From Streptomyces dioscori (GTDB lineage Bacteria; Actinomycetota; Actinomycetes; Streptomycetales; Streptomycetaceae): 64,000 bases of DNA. Numbering within the stretch: position 1 is the first letter of the stretch; each line of letters begins with the position of its first letter. The position numbers were made by a program, and so were the translations under genes. The notes under the pieces were generated by a model. The model worked only from the letters and a program-made list of their open reading frames with translations. It searched no databases and was not told the DNA's origin. Of this stretch, positions 24,027 to 32,532 are shown piece by piece. The stretch spans positions 28,789 to 92,788 of the forward strand of contig NZ_KZ679062.1 of NCBI RefSeq assembly GCF_003024195.1. The letters are read 5' to 3'.

Positions 24027-26135
24027 TCAAGCGGGTCGCTGCAAGACCACCATGCTCCGGTCGACCAGCGACAACCGGTCACCCGCCTTCACTTTCGCCC
24101 CGGTCCCGGGCGCCACGCCCGCGGACCGGCCCGTGTCCACGACCACCTCCCACTGCCGCCCATGGTTCACCGGCACCACGAACTCCAGCGTCTTCGGCGA
24201 GGCGTTGAACAGCATCAGGAACGAGTCGTCGCTGATGCGTTCACCCCGCGGCCCCGGCTCGGAGATCGCGTTGCCGTTGAGGAACACCGACAGCGCCCGC
24301 GCCTGCGTGGAGTCCCAGTCGTCCTGGGTCATCTCCTCACCGGCCGGTGTGAACCAGGCGATGTCCGACAGATCGTCGTGGGTGCCCTCCACGGGCCGCC
24401 CGTGGAAGAACCGCCGCCGCCGGAACACGGGGTGCTCGCGCCGCAGCCGCACCATCGCGCGGGTGAACTCCAGCAGTTCGCTGCCGTCCTCGGGCCACGG
24501 CACCCAGGACAGTTCCGTGTCCTGGCAGTACGCGTTGTTGTTGCCGTGCTGCGTGCGCGCGAACTCGTCGCCGTGGCTGAGCATCGGCACGCCCTGCGAG
24601 AGCAGTAGCGTCGCGGTGAAGTTGCGCATCTGGCGCCCGCGCAGTTCCAGGACGTCCGGGTCGTCGGTGTCGCCCTCGGCCCCGCAGTTCCACGAGCGGT
24701 TGTGGCTCTCGCCGTCGTTGTTGTCCTCGCCGTTCGCGTCGTTGTGCTTCTCGTTGTACGACACGAGGTCGTGCATCGTGAAGCCGTCGTGGCAGGTGAC
24801 GAAGTTGATGGAGGCCAGCGGACGCCGTCCGTCGTCCTGGTAGAGGTCCGAGGACCCGGTCAGCCGGGACGCGAACTCGGCGAGCGTCTGTGGCTCGCCG
24901 CGCCACATGTCCCGTACGGTGTCGCGGTACTTTCCGTTCCACTCGGTCCACAGCGGTGGGAAGTTGCCCACCTGGTAGCCGCCTTCGCCGACGTCCCAGG
25001 GCTCGGCGATCAGCTTCACCTGGGAGACGACCGGGTCCTGCTGGACGAGGTCGAAGAACGAGGACAGCCGGTCCACCTCGTGGAACTGCCGGGCCAGGGT
25101 GGCCGCCAGGTCGAAGCGGAACCCGTCGACGTGCATCTCGGTGACCCAGTACCGCAGCGAGTCCATGATCAGCTGGAGTACGTGCGGGGACCGCATGAGC
25201 AGGGAGTTCCCCGTGCCCGTGGTGTCCATGTAGTAGGTGGGGTCGTCGGTGAGGCGGTAGTACGAGGCGTTGTCGAGGCCCTTGAAGGACAGGGTCGGGC
25301 CCAGGTGGTTGCCTTCGGCGGTGTGGTTGTAGACCACGTCGAGGATGACCTCGATCCCCGCCTCGTGCAGTGCGCGGACGGCCGACTTGAACTCCAGGAC
25401 CTGCTGTCCGCGGTCGCCCCAGGACGCGTACGCGTTGTGGGGGGCGAAGAAGCCGATCGTGTTGTAGCCCCAGTAGTTGTTGAGGCTCATGTCGACGAGA
25501 CGGTGGTCGTTCACGAACTGGTGAACGGGCATCAGTTCGAGGGCCGTGACGCCCAGTTCGGTCAGGTGTTCGATGACGGCCGGGTGGGCGAGCGCCGCGT
25601 ATGTGCCGCGCAGCTCGTCGGGCAGCCCGGGGTGCGTCATCGTGAGGCCCTTCACGTGGGCCTCGTACAGCACGGTGTGGTGGTACTCCGTGCGCGGGCG
25701 CCGGTCGTCGCCCCAGTCGAAGTACGGATTGACCACCACGGAGCTCATCGTGTGGGGTGCCGAGTCCAGGTCATTGCGCTTGCCGGGCGACTCGAAGTGG
25801 TAGCCGTACACCTCCTCGCCCCAGTCGATGCTGCCGCTTATGGCCTTCGCGTACGGGTCGAGCAGCAGCTTCGCCGAATTGCAGCGCTGCCCCCGCTCCG
25901 GTTCGTAGGGACCGTGCACGCGGAAGCCGTACCGCTGGCCCGGCATGATGCCGGGCAGGTACGCGTGCCGGACGAACGCGTCGGTCTCGCGCAGCTCTAT
26001 CGCCGTTTCCGAGCCGTCGTCGTGCAGCAGACACAGCTCGATCCGGTCCGCGGCCTCCGAGAAGACCGCGAAATTCGTTCCGGCGCCGTCGTACGTGGCA
26101 CCGAGTGGGTACGCCTGTCCAGGCCAGACCTGCAT
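24027..26135 (-). CDS. glgX: Glycogen debranching enzyme (isoamylase type)
   Basis: 702 residues, GH13 with an N-terminal CBM48 (MQVWPGQAYPLGATYDGAGT). Barrel motifs: YNHTAEGNHLGPTLSFKG, nucleophile Asp in DGFRFDLAATLA, acid Glu in LIAEPWDVGEGGYQVGNFPP and the third Asp in FVTCHDGFTMHDLVSY. It hydrolyses alpha-1,6 branches of glycogen or limit dextrin; in treXYZ loci it supplies linear maltodextrin to TreY. Start at the ATG of MQVWPG (26135) fits family length (about 700); upstream codons are intergenic. It is divergent from the amine-oxidase locus, sharing a 179-base promoter region. Confidence 0.95.
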   Translation of the reverse strand: MQVWPGQAYPLGATYDGAGTNFAVFSEAADRIELCLLHDDGSETAIELRETDAFVRHAYLPGIMPGQRYGFRVHGPYEPERGQRCNSAKLLLDPYAKAISGSIDWGEEVYGYHFESPGKRNDLDSAPHTMSSVVVNPYFDWGDDRRPRTEYHHTVLYEAHVKGLTMTHPGLPDELRGTYAALAHPAVIEHLTELGVTALELMPVHQFVNDHRLVDMSLNNYWGYNTIGFFAPHNAYASWGDRGQQVLEFKSAVRALHEAGIEVILDVVYNHTAEGNHLGPTLSFKGLDNASYYRLTDDPTYYMDTTGTGNSLLMRSPHVLQLIMDSLRYWVTEMHVDGFRFDLAATLARQFHEVDRLSSFFDLVQQDPVVSQVKLIAEPWDVGEGGYQVGNFPPLWTEWNGKYRDTVRDMWRGEPQTLAEFASRLTGSSDLYQDDGRRPLASINFVTCHDGFTMHDLVSYNEKHNDANGEDNNDGESHNRSWNCGAEGDTDDPDVLELRGRQMRNFTATLLLSQGVPMLSHGDEFARTQHGNNNAYCQDTELSWVPWPEDGSELLEFTRAMVRLRREHPVFRRRRFFHGRPVEGTHDDLSDIAWFTPAGEEMTQDDWDSTQARALSVFLNGNAISEPGPRGERISDDSFLMLFNASPKTLEFVVPVNHGRQWEVVVDTGRSAGVAPGTGAKVKAGDRLSLVDRSMVVLQRPA

Positions 26136-26245
26136 GGATGCAACTCTTCCAGTTGTGCGACGTCGCAGAGGGCGACTCCCGCCCGAGTGTCCCCGAAACT
26201 GATGGAACCACCTAGGACTTACCTCCCTCTTACCGGTCGACCAGT

Positions 26246-26260
26246 GCATACGCGGTATGC
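26246..26260. promoter_or_regulatory. Palindromic operator candidate between glgX and the amine oxidase locus
   Basis: GCATACGCGGTATGC is a perfect 6-3-6 palindrome flanked on both sides by ACCAGTG (26239-26245 region and 26264-26270), giving a longer imperfect symmetry. It lies 55 bases upstream of the GTG at 26315 and 111 bases upstream of glgX. The form suits a dimeric repressor or activator; which regulator binds is unknown. Confidence 0.55.
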
Positions 26261-26314
26261 CGAACCAGTGGGACTCGATCGACTCCTAGAGATACAGGGG
26301 GAGTAGGGGGAAAT

Positions 26315-27145
26315 GTGCGCACAATAGTGCACCGCCATCTGGGCAAGGTGGTGGCGGGCGCCGCCATCGCGGTCGCCGGGACCGCCGTGATGGTCGGAAT
26401 CACCCTGCCGGGCTCGGCGGGTGCGGACGACTCCGGCGGCCAGGGGACGGGACGGACCGCTCAGACGGCGGGCCAGGCCCAGGAGCAGGGCCAGGGCCAG
26501 GCGCAGGGGCAGGACGCCGTGCAGCCGGGCGTCGTAGAGCAGGCTCCGGCCGAGGGCGACCGGGGCAAGGGGCGCGACCCGCTCACCGACGACGAGACCG
26601 AGCGCGTCGAGAAGCTCGCCCTGGACCGCGGGCTCTCCCGCAGCAGCGAGAACGTCGAGGGCGACAAGGGGCCGCAGCGGATCACCGTCGACCTCTCCGA
26701 GCCCGAGGCGAGCGAACTGGACGACCCGAACGCGCCGCGCCGCGCCGAGGTGTCGTTCTACGACTACAAGGACGACTCGCTCGTCACCAGGACGGTGAAC
26801 CTCGACACCGGCAAGGTCGAGTCGACCGACACCCAGCACGGCGTCCAGCCGCCGCTCAGCCGTGACGAGACCGTCGAGGCCGCGCGGCTCCTGATCGCCG
26901 ACCCGCTGGGCGCCGGACTGCGGGCCGACTATAAGGACGCGACCGGCAAGAAGCTGACCACTCCCGACCAGCTGATGCTCAACGGCATGATCTTCCGGGC
27001 GGTCCCCGGAACGCCTGCCTCCGTCGCGGACTGCGGCAAGCACCGCTGCACGCGGCTCTTCGTGAAGGTCAAGAACGGGTCCTGGATCGACAGCCGTGAC
27101 CTGGTCGTCGACCTGAGCGCCCGCAAGGTCGCCAAGGTCGGCTGA
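26315..27145 (+). CDS. Exported accessory protein of a two-gene copper amine oxidase locus
   Basis: 276 residues. An N-terminal basic-hydrophobic signal (VVAGAAIAVAGTAVMVGITL) is followed by a Gln-rich repeat stretch (QEQGQGQAQGQ) and a folded part (residues about 85-276) with SFYDYKDDSLVTRTVNLDTG, which looks like the N2/N3 domains that precede the catalytic domain in copper amine oxidases. No enzyme motif of its own. GTG at 26315 with GGGGGA just upstream. The catalytic-domain gene follows 101 bases later, suggesting that the normally single-chain enzyme is split over two secreted chains. That pairing is inferred from order and resemblance. Confidence 0.75.
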   Translation: MRTIVHRHLGKVVAGAAIAVAGTAVMVGITLPGSAGADDSGGQGTGRTAQTAGQAQEQGQGQAQGQDAVQPGVVEQAPAEGDRGKGRDPLTDDETERVEKLALDRGLSRSSENVEGDKGPQRITVDLSEPEASELDDPNAPRRAEVSFYDYKDDSLVTRTVNLDTGKVESTDTQHGVQPPLSRDETVEAARLLIADPLGAGLRADYKDATGKKLTTPDQLMLNGMIFRAVPGTPASVADCGKHRCTRLFVKVKNGSWIDSRDLVVDLSARKVAKVG

Positions 27146-27246
27146 GTCTTCCCGGTCCACCGGCCTCCCTCCGTCGAGACAGTCGACTTCGTCGATCTCA
27201 CTTCACCTTTCCCACTTTCCTGCTTGTGCAAGGGAGTCAATTCTTC

Positions 27247-28572
27247 ATGCGCGTGAACAGAATCAGCCGCGCCCGCAGGCGGACGGCGGTCGGCCTCTCG
27301 GCGGTCGCCCTGGCCGCCGGCGTCACGACGGCCGCGGGACCGGCCGTCGCCGAGACCCGGACCGCCCCCGCGGCCGCTGCCGCCGCCGACTGCAGCGCGG
27401 CCTACAAGATCGAGCAGAAGCTCTCCACCGGCACCACCTGGACGATGTGCTGGCACTACGAGAGCGAGGCCGGGCTCGTCCTGGAGAACGTCTCGTACCA
27501 GCCCAAGGGCGAGGCCAAGCCCATACGGGTCCTCACCAGCGCCAAGCTCGCCCAGATCCACGTCCCCTACGACGACGGCTCGGTCGAGTACGACGACCTC
27601 ACGGGCTTCGGCTTCGGACAGGGCCTGATGGAGATGGCCCCCGGCGAGTGTCCGGGCGGCACCATCAAGACCGTCAAGGTGCCGGACGCCTGGGACCCGG
27701 AGCACCCGAACGTCAAGGGCCTGTGCACCACGACCCGTTCGCGCGGCCACGCCTACCGCATGCAGGGCGACCAGGCGGGCAAGGTCTGGCAGCAGCAGGG
27801 CAAGGACCTGCTCGTCTACACGGTCAACCAGGTCGGCTGGTACGAGTACATGACCGAGTGGCGCTTCCAGGACGACGGCACGATCAACATGAACGTCGGC
27901 GCCACCGGCAGTCTCTCGCCCGCCGACTACGACGCCGGTGACGGCCGCGGCTGGCCGATAGGCAAGGGCGCCAAGTCGTACGCCACCAGCCACAGCCACA
28001 ACGTCTTCTGGCGGCTCAACTTCGGCCTCGACGGCACCTCGAAGAACAAGGTCGAGCAGTACGACTCCGTGGTCAGCCCGCCCGCCGCCGGCGGCGAGGC
28101 CCCGCGCAACAAGACCACCCGCACCAAGGTCACCAAGGAACTCGCGGGTGACGCCAAGAACATGCGCTGGTGGCGCGTGGTCAGCACGGCCGGAAAGAAC
28201 AAGGACGAACACGCCCGTTCGTACGAGTTCGTCCCGGGCGCCACCTCCAAGTACCCGGGCCGCAGCTTCACCAAGCACGACATCTACTTCACCGAGTACA
28301 AGAAGTGCGAACAGTTCGCCAGCAACAACATCCGCAACTGCGGTACCGGAGGCGGTAAGTCCGTCGACAAATGGGTCAACGGACAGACCCTCACCCACCC
28401 CGTGGCCTGGGTGAACGTCGGCTTCCACCACGTCGCCCGGGACGAGGACCAGCAGCCCATGCCGGTCCACTGGCAGGGCTTCTCGCTGGCCCCGCGGGAC
28501 GTCACCGCTATGAATCCGCTCACTCCGCCGGAGCTGGCCGACCAGAACGGGCAAGTGGAACGCGGTAGTTGA
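27247..28572 (+). CDS. Secreted copper amine oxidase catalytic-domain protein
   Basis: 441 residues with signal peptide (cleavage near AVA-ET, residue 36). The catalytic beta-sandwich of copper/topaquinone amine oxidases is recognisable: copper ligands H249 and H251 in SHSHNVFWRL and H395 in VGFHHVARDED; the topaquinone tyrosine is Y199 in VGWYEYMTEW, where the family consensus is N-Y-(D/E)-Y, so the preceding Asn is replaced by Trp198. The family oxidises primary amines to aldehydes with H2O2 release. The N2/N3 domains are missing and may be supplied by the upstream gene. ATG at 27247 has AAGGGAG ten bases upstream; a GTG at 27226 is less likely. Activity is uncertain because of the N-to-W change. 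Confidence 0.82.
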   Translation: MRVNRISRARRRTAVGLSAVALAAGVTTAAGPAVAETRTAPAAAAAADCSAAYKIEQKLSTGTTWTMCWHYESEAGLVLENVSYQPKGEAKPIRVLTSAKLAQIHVPYDDGSVEYDDLTGFGFGQGLMEMAPGECPGGTIKTVKVPDAWDPEHPNVKGLCTTTRSRGHAYRMQGDQAGKVWQQQGKDLLVYTVNQVGWYEYMTEWRFQDDGTINMNVGATGSLSPADYDAGDGRGWPIGKGAKSYATSHSHNVFWRLNFGLDGTSKNKVEQYDSVVSPPAAGGEAPRNKTTRTKVTKELAGDAKNMRWWRVVSTAGKNKDEHARSYEFVPGATSKYPGRSFTKHDIYFTEYKKCEQFASNNIRNCGTGGGKSVDKWVNGQTLTHPVAWVNVGFHHVARDEDQQPMPVHWQGFSLAPRDVTAMNPLTPPELADQNGQVERGS

Positions 28573-28668
28573 GAAACGACCTGTCCATCCGGCTGCACCG
28601 CCCGCCGCTCCCGGAGTACCCTTCCTTGATCGTTGGCTGGGGGAGTGCTCGGGGGAGCGGAAGGCGGT

Positions 28669-29907
28669 GTGCGGGTGGGGTCCGGAGGGCTGGAGCTGCC
28701 CCCTGGTGACGGCGGTCACGAGGGGGTCTCCGCAGATGCCCCACCGGGAGCGGTGTCCCTCGCCCGGCCGATGGAGATCGGCGCGGAGCTGGACTGGGGC
28801 GCCGACGCCTGGGGCGAGGTGCGCACCCGCGCCCAGCGGGCCGGGCGGGCCTACATCTGGCTGAACCTCGTCGAACAGCGGCTGCGCGCGGTCGTGGCCG
28901 CTGTTCTGCGCCCGATCTACGAGCCCGTGCACGGCGAGGACGACTGGGTGGTCGCCGCCGCCGGTCCCGCCGGCCAGGAGTGGGTCCAGCGCGCCGTCGC
29001 CGTACGCGAAGTCAGCCGCCGCAAGGGCTACTTGCTCGACCCCGCCGACGACAACGTCCTGAGCTTCCTCACGCTGCCGCAGCTGCGCGAGCTGATGGTG
29101 CAGCACTGGCCGTGCTTCGAGCCGTACTTCGACGAGCGCCGGGACGTCGAACTGGCTCTGGACGAACTGGAAGTCACCCGTAACGTCGTCTCGCGCAACC
29201 GCGCCCTGTCCGAGGCCGTCCTTGCCCAGGCCGAGCGCGCGTCCGCGAAACTCCTGGAGATCCTCGGCGCGGGCAGCGACGTGCCGTCCGGCCGCCGGCT
29301 GCCCGTCGACGCCGTCGAGAACCTGGTCGGCGACCGGTACGCGGACGTGGTCGCCGTGCACTCGGACCGGGTACGGCTGCTGCGGCAGTTCCCCGCCGAG
29401 GACTTCTTCGGCGGCTCCCGGCGCCTGGACGCGATCGGGATCGGCCTGAACCTCCTCGTGCAGAACTTCTCCGGGCGGCGCCTCGTGCGGCTGGCCGAGT
29501 CCGGCTGCCGTACCCGGCTGCTGTTCCTGAACCCCGCGTCCAGCGCGGTGAAGCGGCGCGAGCGCGAACTGGGGATAAAGCGGGGCGAGTTGAGCCGTTC
29601 CGTGGAGATGAACATCCTGCACATGCGCCGGGTGCGGGCCCGGCTGCGCGATCCCGGCGCCTTCGAGATCCAGGTCTACGACGAGACGCCCCGCTTCACG
29701 GCGTACCTCGTGGACGGGGACGGCTCGGACGGGGTGGCGGTCGTGCAGTCGTATCTGCGCCGCACCCGCGGGATGGAGGCGCCGGTACTCGTTCTGCGGG
29801 GCGGCGGCCGGGTACTGAAGCCGGACGAGGCGGGCGAAGAAGGGCTTTTCGGGACGTACCGCGAGGAGTTCGAGGTGGCCTGGGCGGATTCGCGCCCTGT
29901 GTCCTGA
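28669..29907 (+). CDS. SAV2148-type HEPN domain protein
   Basis: About 412 residues, matching a protein family conserved across Streptomyces (SAV2148-like HEPN). Conserved blocks: MEIGAELDWGADAW, YIWLNLVEQRLRAVVAAVLR, GYLLDPADDNVLSFLTLPQL and a C-terminal part with RLVRLAESGCRTRLLFLNP and VYDETPRFTAYLVDG. The HEPN part is helical; the C-terminal half resembles the phospholipase-D-like/DUF5919 sensor of other regulators. Role unknown; HEPN proteins are often RNA-cleaving or nucleotide-linked, but the RxxxxH motif is not clear here. Start uncertain: GTG at 28669 with GGAAGG upstream is chosen, with GTG at 28645 or 28675 and TTG at 28633 possible. Confidence 0.8.
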   Translation: MRVGSGGLELPPGDGGHEGVSADAPPGAVSLARPMEIGAELDWGADAWGEVRTRAQRAGRAYIWLNLVEQRLRAVVAAVLRPIYEPVHGEDDWVVAAAGPAGQEWVQRAVAVREVSRRKGYLLDPADDNVLSFLTLPQLRELMVQHWPCFEPYFDERRDVELALDELEVTRNVVSRNRALSEAVLAQAERASAKLLEILGAGSDVPSGRRLPVDAVENLVGDRYADVVAVHSDRVRLLRQFPAEDFFGGSRRLDAIGIGLNLLVQNFSGRRLVRLAESGCRTRLLFLNPASSAVKRRERELGIKRGELSRSVEMNILHMRRVRARLRDPGAFEIQVYDETPRFTAYLVDGDGSDGVAVVQSYLRRTRGMEAPVLVLRGGGRVLKPDEAGEEGLFGTYREEFEVAWADSRPVS

Positions 29908-29924
29908 CCGGTCCCGTTCCCTCG

Positions 29925-29980
29925 GTGACGTGGTGACGTGGTGACGTGGTGACGTGGTGACGTGGTGACGTGGTGACTGG
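29925..29980. repeat. 8-base tandem repeat (GTGACGTG)n
   Basis: Six perfect copies of GTGACGTG (29925-29972) and a seventh degenerate one (GTGACTGG, 29973-29980) follow the HEPN gene by 18 bases. The unit contains ACGT-centred half palindromes (GTGACGTGGTGACGT). Probably a slippage microsatellite likely to vary between strains; no gene lies in it. Confidence 0.9.
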
Positions 29981-30133
29981 GTGGCCCGTGGCCGATGGCC
30001 GGTGACCTGGGGGTCGGTGGTGCGGCGGCCGGTGGCGTGGCGGCCGGTAAGCGGAACGCGGTCCTCGGATTGTCAGTGGCCCATGGCATCGTGGAGATCA
30101 CTGGGGGAACGCACCACGAAGAAGGGGGCCGGC

Positions 30134-30856
30134 ATGGCTTGGCACGGGGAGCTGCTGATCGGCTTCGACCTGGAGACGACCGGGACCGATCCGCGCGAGG
30201 CGCGCATCGTCACCGGAGCGGTGATAGAGGTCCGCGGCGGGGAACCCGCCGGGCGCCGGGAGTGGCTGGCGGACCCGGGGGTCGAGATCCCCGCGGACGC
30301 GGTCGCGGTGCACGGGATCAGCAACGAGAGAGCGGCGGCCGAGGGCAGGCCCGCCGACCAGGTGGCCGACGCGATCGCCTCGGTGCTCGTCTCGTACTGG
30401 CAGGCGGGCGTCCCGGTCGTGGCGTACAACGCGGCCTTCGACCTGACCCTGCTCTCCGCCGAATTGCGCAGGTACGGACTGCCGTCACTGCGGGAGCGGC
30501 TCGGCGGGACCGACCCGGGGCCGGTCATCGACCCCTACACGATCGACCGCTCGGTGGACCGCTACCGCAGGGGCAAGCGGAATCTCGAAGCGGTCTGCGC
30601 GGAGTACGGCGTCCTGCTGGAATCCGCCCACGACGCCACGGCGGACGCCCTGGCCGCGGCCCGGCTGGCCACCGCGATAGCCGTCCGCCACCCGAAGGTG
30701 GCCACGCTCGGCCCCGCCGAACTGCACCGCCGCCAGATCGAGTGGTACGCGGAATGGGCGGCGGACTTCCAGAGCTTCCTGCGCCGCAAGGGGGACGCGG
30801 AGGCCGTGGTGGACGGCGTGTGGCCCCTCCGCGACCTGACGGACCAGCGCGTCTGA
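30134..30856 (+). CDS. DEDDh 3'-5' exonuclease (DnaQ-like)
   Basis: 240 residues. The DEDDh catalytic set is visible: D and E in GFDLETTGTDP, the second D in YNAAFDLTLL, and H-x4-D in SAHDATADALAA. HGISNERA also fits. It has no polymerase or helicase part, so it resembles the stand-alone proofreading-type exonucleases that trim DNA or RNA ends in the cytoplasm. The ATG at 30134 follows AAGGGGG. The C-terminal 60 residues (HRRQIEWYAEWAADFQSFLR) are conserved only among actinobacterial members as far as I can recall. Single gene; ends 43 bases before the YbaK stop. Confidence 0.9.
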   Translation: MAWHGELLIGFDLETTGTDPREARIVTGAVIEVRGGEPAGRREWLADPGVEIPADAVAVHGISNERAAAEGRPADQVADAIASVLVSYWQAGVPVVAYNAAFDLTLLSAELRRYGLPSLRERLGGTDPGPVIDPYTIDRSVDRYRRGKRNLEAVCAEYGVLLESAHDATADALAAARLATAIAVRHPKVATLGPAELHRRQIEWYAEWAADFQSFLRRKGDAEAVVDGVWPLRDLTDQRV

Positions 30857-30899
30857 GCCGGGATCAGCCGGGCGGACGGGATCGGCCGGGCGGACGGGG

Positions 30900-31415
30900 T
30901 CAGCCGGCGGCGGGGGCGGCGATGCGCTCGACGCGCGGTGCGGCGAGCCGCGCGTAGTCGGCGCCGGAGACGACCAGGGAGCGGTCGAGGCGGGCCGCGT
31001 TGAAGTACAGGCGCGGCTGGGCCACGACGTCCGGGTCGGCGACCACTTCCAGGTCCGCGTCGAAGCTGAACGGAAGGACGGTGCCGGGTACGGAGCGGGC
31101 GAGCCGTTCCGCGGTGGCCGCGTCGCTGAAACCGGCGTAGCGGGCCGAGTAGAGCGTCTTGACCGCGTCCAGGTCCACGCGGCGGTCGCCGGGAACGACG
31201 GCGAGGACGTTGCGGGTGGTCTTCCGGTCGACCTTGACCCGCAGGACGATGCACTTCGCCGCCGCGGACTCCGGGTTGCCGCGCAGGGCGCTGACCGCCT
31301 CGGTGTTGCCTTCCGGCTCGTGGTCGACGAGCTGGTAGTCGACGGCGGCGCTGTCCAGCAGGGTGATCAGACGGTCGTAGGTGTCGTGCTCGGTTTCGTG
31401 CTCGGTGTCGGGCAT
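30900..31415 (-). CDS. YbaK/EbsC-family aminoacyl-tRNA deacylase-like protein
   Basis: 171 residues. The YbaK fold is marked by YQLVDHEPEGNTEAVSALRG, the conserved lysine in SAAAKCIVLRV and the motif VVPGDRRVDLDAVK. Members hydrolyse mischarged aminoacyl-tRNAs (Cys-tRNAPro, Ala-tRNAPro). Specificity is not clear from sequence. The N-terminus has a HETEHDT repeat. The ATG at 31415 lies inside the end of the EamA gene, overlapping it by 49 bases, so the two are probably co-transcribed. Confidence 0.87.
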   Translation of the reverse strand: MPDTEHETEHDTYDRLITLLDSAAVDYQLVDHEPEGNTEAVSALRGNPESAAAKCIVLRVKVDRKTTRNVLAVVPGDRRVDLDAVKTLYSARYAGFSDAATAERLARSVPGTVLPFSFDADLEVVADPDVVAQPRLYFNAARLDRSLVVSGADYARLAAPRVERIAAPAAG

Positions 31416-32431
31416 GGGGTGTCCTCTTCGAGACCGGGGGCGGGGTCGGTGGTGATCTGCGGGTCCGCTGTGGCTGGTCGCGCAGTTCCCCGCGCCCCTG
31501 AAGGCGCGCTGCGCGCGGCCTTCGGCGCGGTCGCCGACGACGCCTTCGCCGAGCGGGCCCGGTGGGTGCGTTCTATCGCCTGGCCCCAGTAGGTGCCGGC
31601 GACCAGGAGGGTCGCGCCCAGGGCCGTCAAGGGGGTGAAGTGGTCGCCGGCCAGGGTGATGCCCACCGCCGCGGCCCAGATGGGTTCGGTGCCCAGCAGG
31701 AGGCTGGCCCGGCTGGCCGAGGTGCGCTGCACGGCCCAGGTCTGGGCGAGGAAGGCGAACACGCTGCAGAACAGGGCGAGATAAAGCAGCTGGGCCCAGC
31801 CCACCGCGCCGACGTGCACGAGGGTGGGCAGGTCACCGGAGGCGGGGACCAGGAACAGCACGGTGCCGACGAGGGTCTGCACGGTGGTCAGCCGCAGTGG
31901 CCGGACGGCGCGGCCCACGGCGAGCCGGCCGACGAGCGCGACATGGCCCGCGCGTATCACCGCGGCGGCGAGCATCAGCAGGTCGCCGAGCCGGGGCGCG
32001 TGGAAACCGTTGCCCGACATGAGGAGGCCGACGGCCAGCAGACAGACGCCGGCGGCCGCGTAGAAGGCCGGAGGGAGACCGCCGGTGCGGCCGGAGCGGT
32101 CCAGGAGAGGGGTGATCACGATGGTCAGGCTGATGATGAGTCCCGCGTTGGCGGCACTGGTGTGCGCGACGCCGTACGTCTCCACGACCAGGACGGCCGC
32201 CTGGGTGACTCCCAGCGGCAGCCCGAGCCGGATCTCGTCGCGGGTCCACGGGCCGGACTTCCGGTCGGCGGCGACCAGGCCGAGGCAGGCGAGGGCGGAC
32301 AGGGCGTACCGCGCGAACAGCACCACCAGGACGGGGAGCACGGCGGTCGCGGTCTGGGCGGCGAGATAACTGGAGCCCCAGACGAGGGCGACAAGGAGGA
32401 GTACCGCATCGGTACGGCGGGCATCGGGCAC
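31367..32431 (-). CDS. EamA/DMT family transporter
   Basis: 354 residues with ten hydrophobic segments in two EamA halves: VLLLVALVWGSSYLAAQTAT in the first, ALVGRLAVGRAVRPLRLTTV onward in the second, then SLLLGTEPIWAAAVGITLAG. These drug/metabolite transporters export amino acids or drugs. Start set at GTG 32431 (VPDARRTDAV) with AGGGTGAG upstream; a TTG 14 codons earlier is less likely. The last ~45 residues (ARGTARPATADPQITTDPAP) are encoded by an intergenic repeat and run 49 bases into the YbaK gene, so the original stop was probably lost. Divergent from the LysR gene, its likely regulator. Confidence 0.85.
   Translation of the reverse strand: MPDARRTDAVLLLVALVWGSSYLAAQTATAVLPVLVVLFARYALSALACLGLVAADRKSGPWTRDEIRLGLPLGVTQAAVLVVETYGVAHTSAANAGLIISLTIVITPLLDRSGRTGGLPPAFYAAAGVCLLAVGLLMSGNGFHAPRLGDLLMLAAAVIRAGHVALVGRLAVGRAVRPLRLTTVQTLVGTVLFLVPASGDLPTLVHVGAVGWAQLLYLALFCSVFAFLAQTWAVQRTSASRASLLLGTEPIWAAAVGITLAGDHFTPLTALGATLLVAGTYWGQAIERTHRARSAKASSATAPKAARSAPSGARGTARPATADPQITTDPAPGLEEDTPCPTPSTKPSTTPTTV
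31480..31499. repeat. GGGGCGCGGGGAACTGCGC-type repeat inside the EamA reading frame
   Basis: CGCAGTTCCCCGCGCCCCTG lies within the 3' end of the EamA gene, where it is read as GARGTAR in the protein. Flanking GGCGCGCTGCGCGCGGCC adds a second small stem. This is one of few copies here that is inside a reading frame rather than between genes. Confidence 0.82.
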
Positions 32432-32532
32432 GCGCTCACCCTGCCCTGCCGCGACTCTGAAGCACAGAGCCAACTTCTAAAACGATCCTTTAGCATCACT
32501 ACATCGGAGGGAAGGGAGAGAGGGGTGAGGGC

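Noticed and set aside
21473..24208. 911-residue plus-strand frame opposite treY
   Set aside because: Composition and absence of motifs mark it as the antisense of treY, an effect of high GC third positions.
29925..29980. Possible CRISPR or integration iteron array
   Set aside because: Eight-base units with no spacers and no rep gene nearby.
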